Below are positions 36,198-48,053 of a stretch of 64,000 bases of DNA, one piece after another; within the stretch, counting starts at the first letter, position 1; the number at the start of each line of letters is the position of its first letter. Source of the stretch: Xiphias gladius (Eukaryota > Chordata > Actinopteri > Istiophoriformes > Xiphiidae); NCBI RefSeq assembly GCF_016859285.1, contig NC_053416.1:11087501-11151500 (forward strand). Direction: 5' to 3'. The position numbers were made by a program, and so were the translations under genes. The notes under the pieces are model-generated. The model did not search any database, was not told the DNA's origin, and worked only from the letters and a program-made list of their open reading frames with translations.

Positions 36198-36964
36198 TTA
36201 AAACTGCAGTGACTGATCTGGTGAGATAAATTTAGCAAAACCCAGTTTACCCATTTTATCCTGTTTCATGGAATCCAAAGATTCATTTTGATGCTCCGAC
36301 ATCCTATTATCTTATTAATTGAGTTTTCAGGTATGTAATTCGTGATACATTTTATTAAAGTAGATCCTTAGTGCTGAAAGGCCAAAGAAGAAACAAGAAC
36401 ATATTATGTTTGTAGACACTGCGTTTTCCCCCCTAGGCCCTTGGCATTATCCAGTGATAGGTTGCAGTTTATCTGAATGTTTAGATTTTATGTAAGGTCT
36501 GTGACAATTATCAATAATCTGCATAGAAGATAAGAGCTTTTTTTTATTTGGCTAAGAGTCTTCAATCTTCAAATCCTTTCTTCTCAACTTCAGTGTTTCT
36601 TTAGATACTTCTCTCAGCTTTTGTTAGGCAGAGTGGTGCTACAACCAAAACATATTTGGCTCCCCAACGAAAAGCTGAAGTTTTCCCCTTAACAGTTGGC
36701 ACCAAAACGTTTGCAGAATTTTTCGCAAATCTACTGCAGGTAACAATGTAAACGACACACTCGTGCAACTCCCTGTAAAGAGGAACTTGTAACAATAAAT
36801 ATAATCAGTGATTCTAAAACGCTAAGAGTCAACAATAGCGACAATATCTTCGTTCAGCCATAAATGGAGCAGGCCACTGTTTAATGAGTGTGGATAAGCC
36901 ACCAATTACAGTTTCATAGTGCAATGTAAAGCATACTGCACATTCACATATATGAGAGTCGACA

Positions 36965-37240
36965 TGATTTGATGATTAATTGATAAGTCAATTGACAGAA
37001 AAATAATCGACATATATTTTGATAATCGAATATTCGTGTTAGTCACAGCAAATGGCTCCTCAAACGTGAGGAGTTTTTCTCTGTTTTATATCACAGTAAA
37101 CTGAACATCGTTGGGTTTTGGACTCTTGGTCGGACAAAAAGAGACGTTTGAAGACGTCGCCTTGGTTTGTGGGAAATTTTGAATGCAATGCTTTTATAGA
37201 CAAATAATAATGAAAATAACTGTCAGTTGCAGCCCTAATA
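36965..37240. repeat. Dispersed repeat family B, copy upstream of ndfip1
   Basis: Opposite orientation to 32165. Blocks GATGATTAATTGATAAGTCA, AAACTGAACATCGTTGGGTT, GGACTCTTGGTCGGACAAAA and a right end CAGTTGCAGCCCTAAT. Confidence 0.7.
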
Positions 37241-37479
37241 TGAGCCTTTTTTTTTATTGTTAAATAAGTTTTACAGTAAAATAAACTGCTGTTAGCACTC
37301 ACCAGCTAAAGGGGAGAATTACATATGCCCTCAGATTAAACCCTAAAAGAACATTTTTTATGAATCAGTTTTATTCTTAAAGATTTTATTCAGTCGTTTC
37401 TTTCTCATTAAGAACATGATCACTTTTGTTATTTAAAAAAAAAAAGGGACATTTCCGATGCCTTTATGTTGAAACCAAA

Positions 37480-37640
37480 ACCGATCAGTTTCCGCTCTAT
37501 TCTCGTCAATTTGTCGCGGCTCCTGTTCGCCAAGCGATTGACGTCATTGGCCAAAACAAACCCTCCACCGCCGGAGACGAGGTGCGACCACCACGGCCAC
37601 AGTACGAATGTTACACACAGCACCAGCCGGGAAAGGTACA
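37480..37640. promoter_or_regulatory. Promoter-like CpG segment with CRE and CCAAT box
   Basis: CpG-rich patch in AT-rich surroundings between ndfip1 and the 3' end of endou. It contains a perfect CRE TGACGTCA at 37539-37546 overlapping an inverted CCAAT box (ATTGG, 37546-37550), several CGCGG/CCGCCGG motifs and, on the plus strand, a donor-like GGGAAAG|GTACAA at 37636. No gene is recognised. Confidence 0.35.
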
Positions 37641-38281
37641 ATAACACTGACTCAATCTTAGCTGTCACCCAGAGATGATGTAACGCATTTTGTCCCATTC
37701 GCTTTAAATGCTGGGACAAATTACGAAAAAAAAAACAACAAAAAAAACAAAAGAAGTTTCTGTGAACTCCAGCATGAGACAACTCTGTGACCGGGGATCA
37801 CAGATAAAATATTTCTCAACTGGGTGGAGGACCATGTACAATCCCATACCAACAACCATGTCACACTGTCTGACACAAAGCTGCTGCCGGGTACACACCA
37901 ATGAAGTACTCTGGAGCCTCTTGTTTTATGGACGAGATGAGGCGTGAGTAGATGAGCAGGTTATTGGAACCAAACAAAGAGAATGGCAACATAACTATGT
38001 TATATAACCACCACTTGCACTCACTAGTACTCTTATGAAGTATATTGCATAGATTTGTACTGTATAAATTTGAAGACACAAACACGGGATGTAAATAACT
38101 GCACAAACTTTATGGTTAGATCTATTTTATTGTTTGTCCCTAGGATACCCAGTCTGAACTGAAACTGACCAAGATCAATGCCCGTCTTCAGACTCATCAC
38201 ACCTTTTTAATTACTGGATGAAATACGCACTCAGAGTGGGCAATAAAATACAAAGACAAATGCCAGTAGGTCTTGTAAGGG

Positions 38282-38287
38282 TTTATT
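38282..38287 (-). other. Candidate poly(A) signal of endou
   Basis: AATAAA on the minus strand about 105 bases after the endou TAA. The 3' UTR would be very short. Confidence 0.5.
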
Positions 38288-38391
38288 GTATCTTTATCTA
38301 AAATAAAAAGGCAACAACAATACCTGTTACACTTTGGGTGCAAGCTTAGGTGTTGGAGAAGTTTTAAATCTCAAACTGATTTCTATTCAGG

Positions 38392-41300
38392 TTACTCAGG
38401 GTTCTGGTACCTGAGGAGCACAGGGTAAGTGGTACCTATGTGCTTTTGGTTGTAGTGGTGGCAAACAATCTCCACATCGTAGAAACTGAACTGGACTTTG
38501 ACACGCTCATTGGGCGAGGTGAGAAAACAGAGAGTGTAGAGGGCGAACTCGAACTCGGGACTGACGCCGATGAAGATGCTGCCCTTGGGTTTTATACCGT
38601 TCTTCCAGCTGAACTGTAGCGCCAGGATGTGTTTGTTCTCGTCGGGCTGGAGTGAGCGAGAAGAGAAATGGCAAGTGAGGAAAGGGAGGAGGAGAGGATG
38701 CTGCGAGATGGGAGGGAGAAGTAGGATTGTTTGACAAAAGCAGCTGCGGGCTTGGTCTCGCCGGCGTGAGGAGAGGAGGCAGGGAGAAAGATGTGAGACC
38801 GATCCAGGCCTGTGCTGTGTACAGTGTCAGAAAGTCATTGTCACTCGTAACAAAGAGAAAGAAAATCTGAAACCAGTACGAACAGGACGTGACAGTGGGC
38901 CGAGAAATTAGATTTAGAGAAATTAGACACTGACATCCTGTCAGGGTTTTACATACTGGTACACACTTCCTGAGCACAGACATGTTGTGTGGAAACCCAT
39001 GTTCGCCAGGAAAAGAAAAAAAAAAAGTCAGATAAGGTAAAAAAAAAAAAATTTAAAAAGAATTCTTGTCAAAATTATGAGAAAGTAAGTCAGAATTTTA
39101 ACTTATTAAGTCAAGCTTTTGACTGAGGACCTGTTAATTTTAATTTAGTATCTCATAGTAATTAATTAGTAAATCAAACTTTTGAATTACCATCACATAA
39201 TTTTGCCTTTTATCTCACAATATTGACTAAGTAAGTCAAAATCTTTGAGTTGTCTCACACTTTTGACTTAGTATCACGCACTTTTTACTTTTTTTATCTC
39301 ATAATCTTACTTCACAAGTCAAAATCTATAACTCATCTCCTCATTTTAAGTTAGTATCTGATCATTTTGACTTTTTATCTCATCATTTTAACTCAGTAAG
39401 TCAAAATTTTTACTTAGGATAAATATTTTTCTTTTTTATCATTCATAACTTTCCATCTATTTTCTCTTCCTGGTGAAAATGGGCTTCCATATAGAACTAG
39501 ACAAAATTTGAAGAGATCCGCAAATTTTGGTAAGACTGCCCCGCTGATCAACTCAGCTGATAGCTGAGCACCTTAAAGATTTAACTGGCCAACGGGCAAA
39601 AATTAAAAAAAAATAAAAAGGAAGAAGCTTGTGAGGGAGCAAACGTGACGGCAGCAGGATGGGAGGTTTCTCATTGGTGTGAAAGAACGATGATGAGAGC
39701 AAGATAACAAAGAGTGCAAGTCAACGTGGGGGAATAGAGCGGATGAGAAAAATGGAAGACAGGTAAGTGTTTTGTCAAATATAGTTCTATCTATCTATCT
39801 AATCTAATGCAGACACAGCAGTGCTGAATATCTATTCCTGGTCCATCTTAGTTAACGCCAGAGACACACAATAACTGTATACCTTGGGTGAATTTGCATT
39901 GACGCTGTAGCCTTTGTAATCGATGTGTCCCAGCTTCTCTTGTAAGTAGAGCTGGATCCAGTTGTGAAAGCCAATGACGGTCCGCCCTCCTCTCGTCTCT
40001 CCAACAAACACGTGTTCGAACCCTGAGGAGTCTGGCCTGGTGGGAGACAGAGAGGAGAGTGTCACGCCACGAACACATTTGCTGATACGCGGTCATGCTG
40101 GTGTACTGTACGTTCCCCGTGCCATTTTGTCCTTAATTTTTCCTGAAGGATCTTGCTCACTTGTTTATACATGCAGAAACACATTTTCAAGAAGTACCGT
40201 TTCAACTGCTCATGCTCATGTCCCACCCCCCTACCCCCTTATAACTCTTAATTCAGCAGCTCGGCATCGATTCAAATGACCAGATTCTACGAAGTCATGC
40301 ACCTCTCGGACAAAATAAGGTGTTGTGTGTCTGCTTCCACCCTGAACACGCTACAAAGAAACATCTTCAGTCTGACTATGTTTCACTCGCAGCGATGCTG
40401 ACTGGATGTGTCACTCAGAGCCGGTTTCCCAGAGCAAGACAGTTACCGTTACCAGATTCCACTGGTGAAGTTACATTTAGGTGCCGCGCCAGATCCCACC
40501 CACCTGCTGGATCCTCTCCTCGCATAAAGTTCAAACCAGATCCTGTACAGCTGCTCCTTGAATTGCGTCTCATCCTCGGGAGAGAGGTGCTTCTCTACCA
40601 GGTATTTATGGGCTATCTGCAAACAAGCATGAATTTCTTACAAAATGATGTCTAGCATTATATTACATATCAGACACCTCAGAGTCTTCAGACCTGAATT
40701 GGGATCACTATTGTCCATCGTCTACATTACAAACCTCGGGACACAACTGGTTTTGGCCCTGCATTCTTGTTCTGCAGTTGCTTTCCTTGTTTGGCACTGA
40801 TGCCACTAGCAGATGTGTATGAGACGGTATATCTGCCTTACACCTACAGGACAATATCTAGAACATTTAGAGTATAACCAACCATTCAGGAGTTGGACCA
40901 GACCCAATCTAATATAGTTATGAGTAATAAAAGTAATAATTTAGTCATTGTGAGAGTGAGTTTAAGCGTATTATATGAATATTTAAACAGCTGAGCAACT
41001 CCTTATTAGTTCTCATAAATTATTTAGTAGAAACGGGCCTTTATGAGGCACGTGAAGATGGGAAGGGTTTATTCCCCGAAGTCCCCACAGCTACCTTCAT
41101 AGTGGGAGTCTGAACGATGGAGTCCAGGAACTTGTGGTTCTCTGCCACCTCCTCGGGGGTTACAATTTCTGGCTCGCCAGTGTCACTCTCATAGTTATCC
41201 AGCAGTGAGATAAAGGCTGCAGAAACAAACACACACACACACTCTTCAAAAAGTGATTTGGTGCAGTCCGGGACAAAAAAGGGTAAGTAATTTTTCATAA

Positions 41301-43160
41301 ATATAAGTAATTTTGTTTATGTGCTGTCCAACCTTAGAAACATGGATAAAACAACAATGATGAAGACAGCGAAGCAAAGCTGAATATCGAAACCTCAAGC
41401 TCAGTGGGGTATAGACAGAAAAAGTCTTAAAACTGAGACTGCGCGTCTACTCCGATACATTTGGCATGAAAAAATTCTCCATGACTCTATCTTCCTGATT
41501 GGTCATCGTCGATGGTGTGTAAGCTGACGGCAGTTTACATTTACATCATTTACATTTTTTTCACCGTCACTTTTCACACATGAAATAAATCTACTCTTTT
41601 GAAATGTAAAAAAAAAAAAAATGTACCTGCTGTTTAACCAGGTGACAGACAGCGAAGCAAGTTGCTAGAGACTATTTACAAACTAAGTACAAAAATAGCA
41701 CAGAGGGAGGAATCCTCTTTTTTTCAATGGGACATCAGCCTCAGCCTGAACTCTCAATACCAACTATTACATAACTCAGTTCCCTATAGAGCTCTGTACT
41801 AGGGCGCTGCTTTCTCTAACGTGCTGCACGACACAACTCAGTGACAAGAATCACCAGAATTAAGTGTGCCTCAGCAGTTATCATGCAGAGGAAGGCTTGA
41901 ATGAGAAGCCAGTGGTTGTACAGGAGCATCTTTCTGCATCCAGCGCAGTGAACTGTGCTTGCTCTGTGATTATGCAACATGCCACCGTTCGTCATAAGGA
42001 GATTATGAGTCGATAAAAAGGCTTTTCTCTGAGGGGAGAGGACGAGGAGGACAGTATCAAAATGGCAAATGGGGCAGTAGAATGTAAGAGGAGATCGTGT
42101 CGACGGTTCAAGTTGTGTAAGAGGCAGTGGCAGACTAGTGCAGCGTCCAGAAAAATCCAGTCGGGGGCTGCCTCATCCCACAGAAACAAGGGGACAGCAC
42201 TGAACATTGAGGCACAAAGAAAGACAGCTCACCCTGGACTAAAATAAAGTCAAATTGGTTGTGATTTTGCAACTTGTGTGAAAAAACAACTCTGTGTAGC
42301 AGTCCCCAAAAACATGCCTCTACCCTCATGCACTTACCTAAAAAGGTCTCCTTTTTGAAAATGTTTTCGTCGACAAATGTAAAAAGAGGATATCCTGCTC
42401 CATCATTGTTGTCGTTGACGGCCATGCTGTCTCCAGCTTTGCCCTGCGGCAGGAAGAGAACCACTCAAACTTTAAGATCTGACTTGTGCAAACAGGTGAA
42501 GTTTAGCACTCAATCACGGCTAATTTCGCAAGATAGATGTATTGATGATGACAATAACTAAACCGGTTAAACTATAAATATGGAATCACATAGATACTCC
42601 CCTGAAAACCTAAATTGGTTCTGCCATCTAATCTGAGGTGGCAGTTTAGATTAAGAGCCCATTTCCCATAATCTCCATTGTTTCCTGCCACATAGAGGTT
42701 CTTCACCTTTACAGTTGGCCTTAAGTTTTCTCTTTTCATACTGACGAGGGGAAGTGTAGACATAGCGACTGAGAGATAAAAGCTTCAGCTCTGTTTGCAG
42801 AGGTAAAGCAGCGCCCACATTCAGTTTTGTGCTATCAAGTAAAAAAAACCAACAGGTTTCATGGTAAATTCACAGTGTACAAAGCAGTGAAGAGGCCAAT
42901 GTATCTGAAGAGACACATTGTATTCACTTGAATTATATTGATATCTTAAAATGAGTGTTGTTGCTGTTCATTGAAGTTGCGTGTGATAAAATGGTAAACG
43001 ATCTCAATCATGAGGCCTTTAGATTACAGATAACCGACTGCACATCAATTGTAGATGTGTTTAGGGGGCCAGGTAGGAGGTCAAAGGTCAAACATGTGTG
43101 CAACAACTCCAAATGATAAGATGGTTTAAGCCGTGATGAATACAGGGAGCAGCTTCAAGC

Positions 43161-43196
<36 letters not shown>

Positions 43197-43303
43197 TGCA
43201 CCTGCAGAGAGATCCTGTAGTCTTTGCCAGGTTGGAGTCTGTTGATATCGTTGTCCCATAGCTCCTGCACCATGGCCGACAGCTCTCTGTCACTCTCAAT
43301 CAT
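38392..43303 (-). CDS. endouc: Poly(U)-specific endoribonuclease, EndoU/XendoU family, 6 coding exons, 283 aa
   Basis: Metal-dependent RNase that cuts at uridines (EndoU/XendoU family). Exons in transcription order: 43303-43202 (first coding part), 42443-42338, 41216-41095, 40616-40504, 40036-39883, 38646-38392; 852 bp with TAA and all phases consistent. The catalytic set is visible: E155-H156 in GFEHVF, E161, H172 in GFHNW and K218 in GIKPKG. Spacing equals that reported for Xenopus XendoU (E161, H162, E167, H178, K224), shifted by six. The C-terminal exon has the family segment GSIFIGVSPEFEF. I chose the ATG at 43303, just before the conserved helix with LSAMVQELWDND. The frame stays open upstream to a good acceptor at about 43368, so upstream coding exons are possible. 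With this start there is no signal peptide and no somatomedin-B domain, unlike mammalian secreted ENDOU, so a cytosolic enzyme is likely. The symbol (endou, endouc or similar) is tentative. Confidence 0.9.
39015..39440 (+). repeat. Degenerate minisatellite in the last endou intron
   Basis: Recurring blocks AGTAAGTCAAAATTTTTAC, TTTTGACTTAGTATCTCA and TTTTTATCTCATAATTT with a period of about 55-75 bases, each containing near-palindromic GTCAAAATTTTGAC-like cores. At least six units; strongly diverged. Confidence 0.8.
43162..43195 (+). repeat. (GT)n microsatellite adjoining an endou splice donor
   Basis: About 17 units; on the minus strand the (AC)n run starts six bases after the GT of the first coding exon's donor (43201). 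Confidence 0.97.
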
Positions 43304-45333
43304 GATATGGCTGCTGGGTTGTGTTCTTGGTCCCGCGGTGGATGAGCCGAGGTTTTGCAATCTACCTCTGTGGTGGACGGTAACAAAAAAGTACATTTAC
43401 TCTACACATTTTTTACTTAATATTTTACACGTTTATTATACTTTTTAGTTTTTTGTACATGCAAAACACCTAATACACAACTAAAATAGGATGCTTTGCT
43501 AACCCATCTTTGGACTTTGCCTTTATGAAGGAATTTCACATCAATTTAGTGCCAATGTTTTCCTGGTTATTTTAAGAATTTTAATACTTTTTGGATGGAT
43601 GTTGAGTTTTAAATATCTTTAAACATCTGTGGTAAGGTGTTTTAAAAATTGTAAAATGTAATTCTGAAAGAGTTAATTTTAGTAACTTTCGGGCGGTGAT
43701 AAAATGGGTGCAAACAATGGCTGCATGTCAGTGTGTCACAGTAGACAGTAGCTTCAAACCATTTCGTAATGAGTCTATTTACAGGGACTTTTCAGTAGCT
43801 TATAAAGACAGTTTTATACCAAAGATTTATTTTAAAGCAGTTAGTTCATTCATACATTAATTCTTTACGAGATTTTAGCAATGTAGCCAACTGTTGTCAT
43901 AGAGATAAAGTTTTAAATCCTATGAGGTTGTGTCTTGGACTGGAAGGGCACTGGAAGAGTTTTAAAAATAAGTTTATTGATCCATATATTTCCATTCCAG
44001 CCCTCAGAAATGAGAACACTCAATATTAATTATATTATACAATATTAATTCTTTAACTTTTTGTAATATTGTTTGAAAATATATAGTAGATTCCCAATAT
44101 GGTTCACATTAATTTGTGGTGTCTTGTGGTGACGCAATAATAAATCAAGAAAACATTCATTCATATTTACTATCCCCTTACTAAAGATGGTCTTCATTCA
44201 CAAAACCAACTTTCTACACTCTATAGAGATATTCATCCAGAACTTAAATTTGACAAGAAGGATATAGGAAGCCATCATGTCAAAAAGCCCATGCTTTGTT
44301 AAGAAGGCTCGCAGTTCACGTAGATTCAGCCACAGAAGTCCTCTCACTTTCACTGAACAGCATGTACTGTACATGTACAGCCAGTCAGGGGCCAGTCAGC
44401 TCTTTTGCCTGTTGACTGGTATATTGGTTCCTCTAGTTTTTCTGCTGGTTCACTCCAGAGAGTTCAATGGATACGTCTGGGATAAAAGTTGTCTCTCTGG
44501 CTGTGTAGGAGCTTATGTTTTATGTCAATTACTATGTAAGTATTTTGTAAATGTAGGATGATTGAGTGTTGAGTGATTTAAGATGACCCGCTGGACCAGA
44601 TGGCTACACGAGGCTTAGCAGACAGTGCCTGTAGGAGGCCGACTCACGTGCAACTTGAAACATACTAGTTCTCATTATAACTTGGCATTTACATATATTT
44701 GCGGTCTCATTGTTTATTTCTTAGTGTGAGAATGCGATATAATTGTGGAATTCTACAAGTTAGTTCTTCACTACAAACAAATAGAAGCTTTCTTATTTCA
44801 TGGTTTGGTGGTCCACTTAATTTGCTTTTGAGATTGGTCATATCTGTATATCTGATGTTGTACTGACAAGGTTTGATAGGACATTAGGTATAATTAACTG
44901 AAATGGTTTTGTTGTTATATTGTAATAAATAAAGTACAAGAAACCCGTGTATTCTAACCGATACACCACAGAGATGAGAAACTCAGCAGCCAGTGATGTC
45001 TATTAACACCATCCCACGCTTGTTCCCTGACAGATCAGTACTAATAGCTACCATTTTAACCATGATCACGGAACGATGATTCAAAAGGCTATCATGAAGT
45101 TAATGTGGGCCTGTGATGGTCCAAAGCATTGTAAAAACATAACAGCTCCGCATCAAGCCAGAGCTTATCCATCCAACTCAACACTCGTGCACCAGCGCAC
45201 CACCACTGCACTCCACAAAAAACATGGCCTACAACAGACCACACATCCATGACAGTGAGATCTGGGAACTTCATCGCCGCCATCCAAGCCCCAGGCCGCA
45301 TCCCATCAGGCCACCACATCAAAATCCACTGAC

Positions 45334-45480
45334 CTTTTTACTGTGTAAAAGTCCAGTCTCGTCCTGTTGTTATGGTTCAGTGAGGTGAGAGCGGTGATGG
45401 TTAAAGGGTCAGTGAAGTTCCTCAGCGCTGGTCAGGTGCTGCTGGTGCTGCTCTCCTGCGTTTGTGAGAGCTGGTGTCTA
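45334..45480 (-). other. Candidate non-coding first exon of the endou gene
   Basis: On the minus strand this stretch has no useful ORF and ends AAAAAG|GTCAGTGG, a fair donor at 45333-45327. A usable acceptor (pyrimidine tract then CACAG) lies at 43368 before the first endou coding exon. A polypyrimidine/C-rich region is upstream. Speculative; transcript data would decide. Confidence 0.25.
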
Positions 45481-45553
45481 TAGGGGCATAATACCAGTCC
45501 AGCCAGTCAGTCAGTCGGTGTGTATGGAGAAAGAGAGGCTGGGGCTGGAGTGA

Positions 45554-45583
45554 GGGGTGGGGGTGTGGGGGGTGGGTGGGGGG
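45554..45583 (+). promoter_or_regulatory. G-quadruplex-forming G tract upstream of endou
   Basis: GGGGTGGGGGTGTGGGGGGT continues with GGG-T-GGGGGG: five G runs with 1-3 base loops. It lies about 80-100 bases upstream of the candidate endou first exon. Confidence 0.6.
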
Positions 45584-46439
45584 CAGAGAGCACGAGGCAG
45601 GGGATGGGACAGGATAGGAGAGAGGGCCTTTTTTAAAGGGTTATCCCCTGTCAGCAACTCTAGCTAAAGGGATTACACCATGTTGTCGTCTCTTTTCAAT
45701 CTCAGGCTAAAACGTGGGCTCTTTGTTTCTTTAGTATTTCATTGTTTCTCTCTCTGTCACCGTATAACCTCTGGATCACAGGGTAAATATGGGTCATGTT
45801 TCAGGTAAGAAGATGTTGTAAAGGAAAGTATACCTAAAGCACTACAGAGGGCGAATGTTTTTTAATCAAACAGAAAAATACTCATCTTGATTCTCCATTG
45901 AATTTAAAACTGTTGAATTAGTCTTGACCTGTTGAAATGTTTTGAATGATACCATATTTACAAAAACCATTAAAAGAGTGCAAAGATATGGAAAAAACAA
46001 CTCCTGGGATATTCCTTTCCTTATGTAAATTATGTGTTGTATTAATTATGTGAAAAAACATTTACATAACATTATTTTACAGTAGCACAGCGGAAATGAA
46101 ACTTGTAAGGCGTGGTGCTCTAATTCAATCTCATCCCCCTAGTTTAATACGTGGGTGAGTCAGCAGTGTTTTTGTGTGCAAGTGAAAAAACTGCAGTCCA
46201 TAAGAAAAGTGAACCTCTGCATGACTGGACCAAGATCACTGTTAATTTAAGTAACCTAACTGTAATAAAACTTGGGAGAAATGGAAAAAAAAAAAAAAGT
46301 ATTTCAGTCAAGTCTTTCGTTGTAATGTCTCCTTTAAAGTTACATATTTTCATGTTAATATTCTGCAAAGCCTAAATGTGGTTCCTTTTATTTTTTTGGT
46401 CCCGTTTGTGAGGGACAAACAAAGAGTGTAACATCTTAA

Positions 46440-47175
46440 AAGGAAAGTAAAATAATTAACATAAACCACGGCATTGCACCATGGACGGAACATTAACGAT
46501 AAGCACCCAACTCACTTGAAGTTTCAGATGATGACTGGCAGAACATGTGGAAGATACATCACACATCCACCAATTCACAGACATGGAGGGAATTCTCCTG
46601 GAAGAACCCGGTGGTTTGTACGCAGCTAGGCCGACATAGATGTCTGAAATGTTGGAAAGTGTGTGGAGCATTTGATGTTGATCACTTTTGTATTTTAAAT
46701 TTGGAAATGTCAGGCAATAATGTTTTGGAAATGGTATGTAAAATGCTACGACAAATACTCAGATAACAGGTTCCTATGAGTTGTCTGGTGCCTTATCGCT
46801 AATTTCTCAGGAGAAGGTGTAATGGGAAGTGACAGATATTTGGTTAAATACTGTTGGTAGCAAGCAAAAACAAAAACTATTACAAGGAGCTGGGGGAGGG
46901 GGACAGCACTGACAAAGAACCAGTGGGTAATAATTGTTGAAGAAATGTTCTCATTGGAAAAATGACAAATATTGTGAGACTACAAGAAGCACAACTGCAA
47001 GCAAAATGGACCTTATACAAGACTCAAAATGGCAACATCAAAACAGAGCTGATATATCCACCAACAGGACTGTATAAATGAAAAAAATGTGAACGAATAT
47101 CCTAAACCATGTTTGTTCTTTTTTTACGGCCGTTGTTTAATGTTGAAAATCTTTTTCCAATAAAGATATAAGTGG
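46440..47175 (+). mobile_element. 3' fragment of a Tx1/L1-type LINE ORF2, with poly(A) signal
   Basis: Translation around 46510-46760 gives DDDWQNMWKIHHTS, WREFSWKNPV and the zinc-knuckle-like KCWKVCGAFDVDHFCIL, the pattern found in the C-terminal end of Tx1/L1 ORF2 proteins (CWR-CG-DH-H). Further on, in a shifted frame, ASKKTITRSWG- and W-like family residues follow. AATAAA at about 47156-47161 ends the unit. It is a dead 5'-truncated copy with frameshifts, between endou and rnf14. Confidence 0.65.
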
Positions 47176-48047
47176 GGGAGGGGGGGACTTTTAACAGCTT
47201 GAAAAACCTATGAACACCTACAACAAAATGTCTCATGACCCCGCAGCGACTGGAAACTATTATTGTTCTGCAACCCGCAGTTGGTTTCAGTTGAACATTC
47301 TGTTGCTATAGCAACCACTGCTGGCACAGTTCCATAGCGACTTAACTGACATTTTTACGTCCACCATTTTGTCAGATCTGTGACAAAGCAAACACTGTCA
47401 GGCATCTTTTTATCTACTCCTTAAATGCCTTTGTTGTAGCATTATCTGTAGGTACTCCTATTTGCAGCTGCTTTTTGAATGTTGTTTTGTGATTTAGTAG
47501 AATTTTCTATGATCAGCTTACTGCTAATCAAGCGAGCCACTATATTAGCTGTCTGGAGTTAACTGGAGTTAATGTATTGCTAATGCAACATTCTGAGTAA
47601 CTGTTAATTTACTGTTGGGATAACTTTTAAGTATTTTATGCTTTCAATTTTTTTTTTTTTTTTTTTAAATTCTACCTGTAGGTTTAGAACTTGATATTGA
47701 TCTTTCACTGGTGACAATTTGTTTCTTCCTGGCCTGAAACACAATGCAACTAATTTGACATACTTTCTATACTTCTGTGAATCCAGTTTCCATTTTTTCA
47801 CCTTTCATCTAACAGGTTTTTTATGGAATTTCATCTCTTTTGGATTTGTAAACAGTCATTTAATTTGTAAATTAAAATAAAAGCCCAATTCCTATCTTCG
47901 GCTTTTCTTTAAAGTGCGTTTAGGTCGCTGTATAGCTGTGCATCTTTACTCACAGCGAGGGCAGAAGAACTATGCTAGCACCAAAGTGCATTTTTTTTTC
48001 AGTTTCAGATCCAGTGAATAAAGTAGACAAAATGTTAAGTGGTAACA
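47176..48047. other. Intergenic between endou and rnf14
   Basis: AT-rich with a T20 run at 47650; no gene or known repeat seen. Confidence 0.6.
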
Positions 48048-48053
48048 TTTATT
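48048..48053 (-). other. Candidate poly(A) signal of rnf14
   Basis: AATAAA on the minus strand about 1.86 kb after the rnf14 TGA. I noticed no closer canonical signal; variant signals are possible. The stretch 48054-49914 would then be 3' UTR. Confidence 0.35.

Larger units (their letters stand above)
43380..46439. other. Sequence upstream of the endou coding region
   Basis: AT-rich to 44950, then GC-richer from 45000 to 45650 with the candidate first exon and G tract. The minus-strand open frame at 45092-45322 has no recognised motif. Confidence 0.5.

Noticed and set aside
37429-37782. 117-codon open frame on the minus strand over the CRE/CCAAT island
   Set aside because: Phe-rich ends come from A/T runs; the segment is more easily read as promoter sequence.
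38507-38983. 158-codon open frame on the minus strand
   Set aside because: Overlaps the last endou exon in another frame and the intron before it; no conserved motif.
44277-44561. 94-codon open frame on the plus strand with a hydrophobic stretch
   Set aside because: Could suggest a small membrane protein, but there is no homology I recognise and no promoter or splice support.
45092-45322. 76-codon open frame on the minus strand upstream of endou
   Set aside because: Trp/Met-rich; no family recognised and it does not join in phase to endou exons. Kept only as part of the upstream description.
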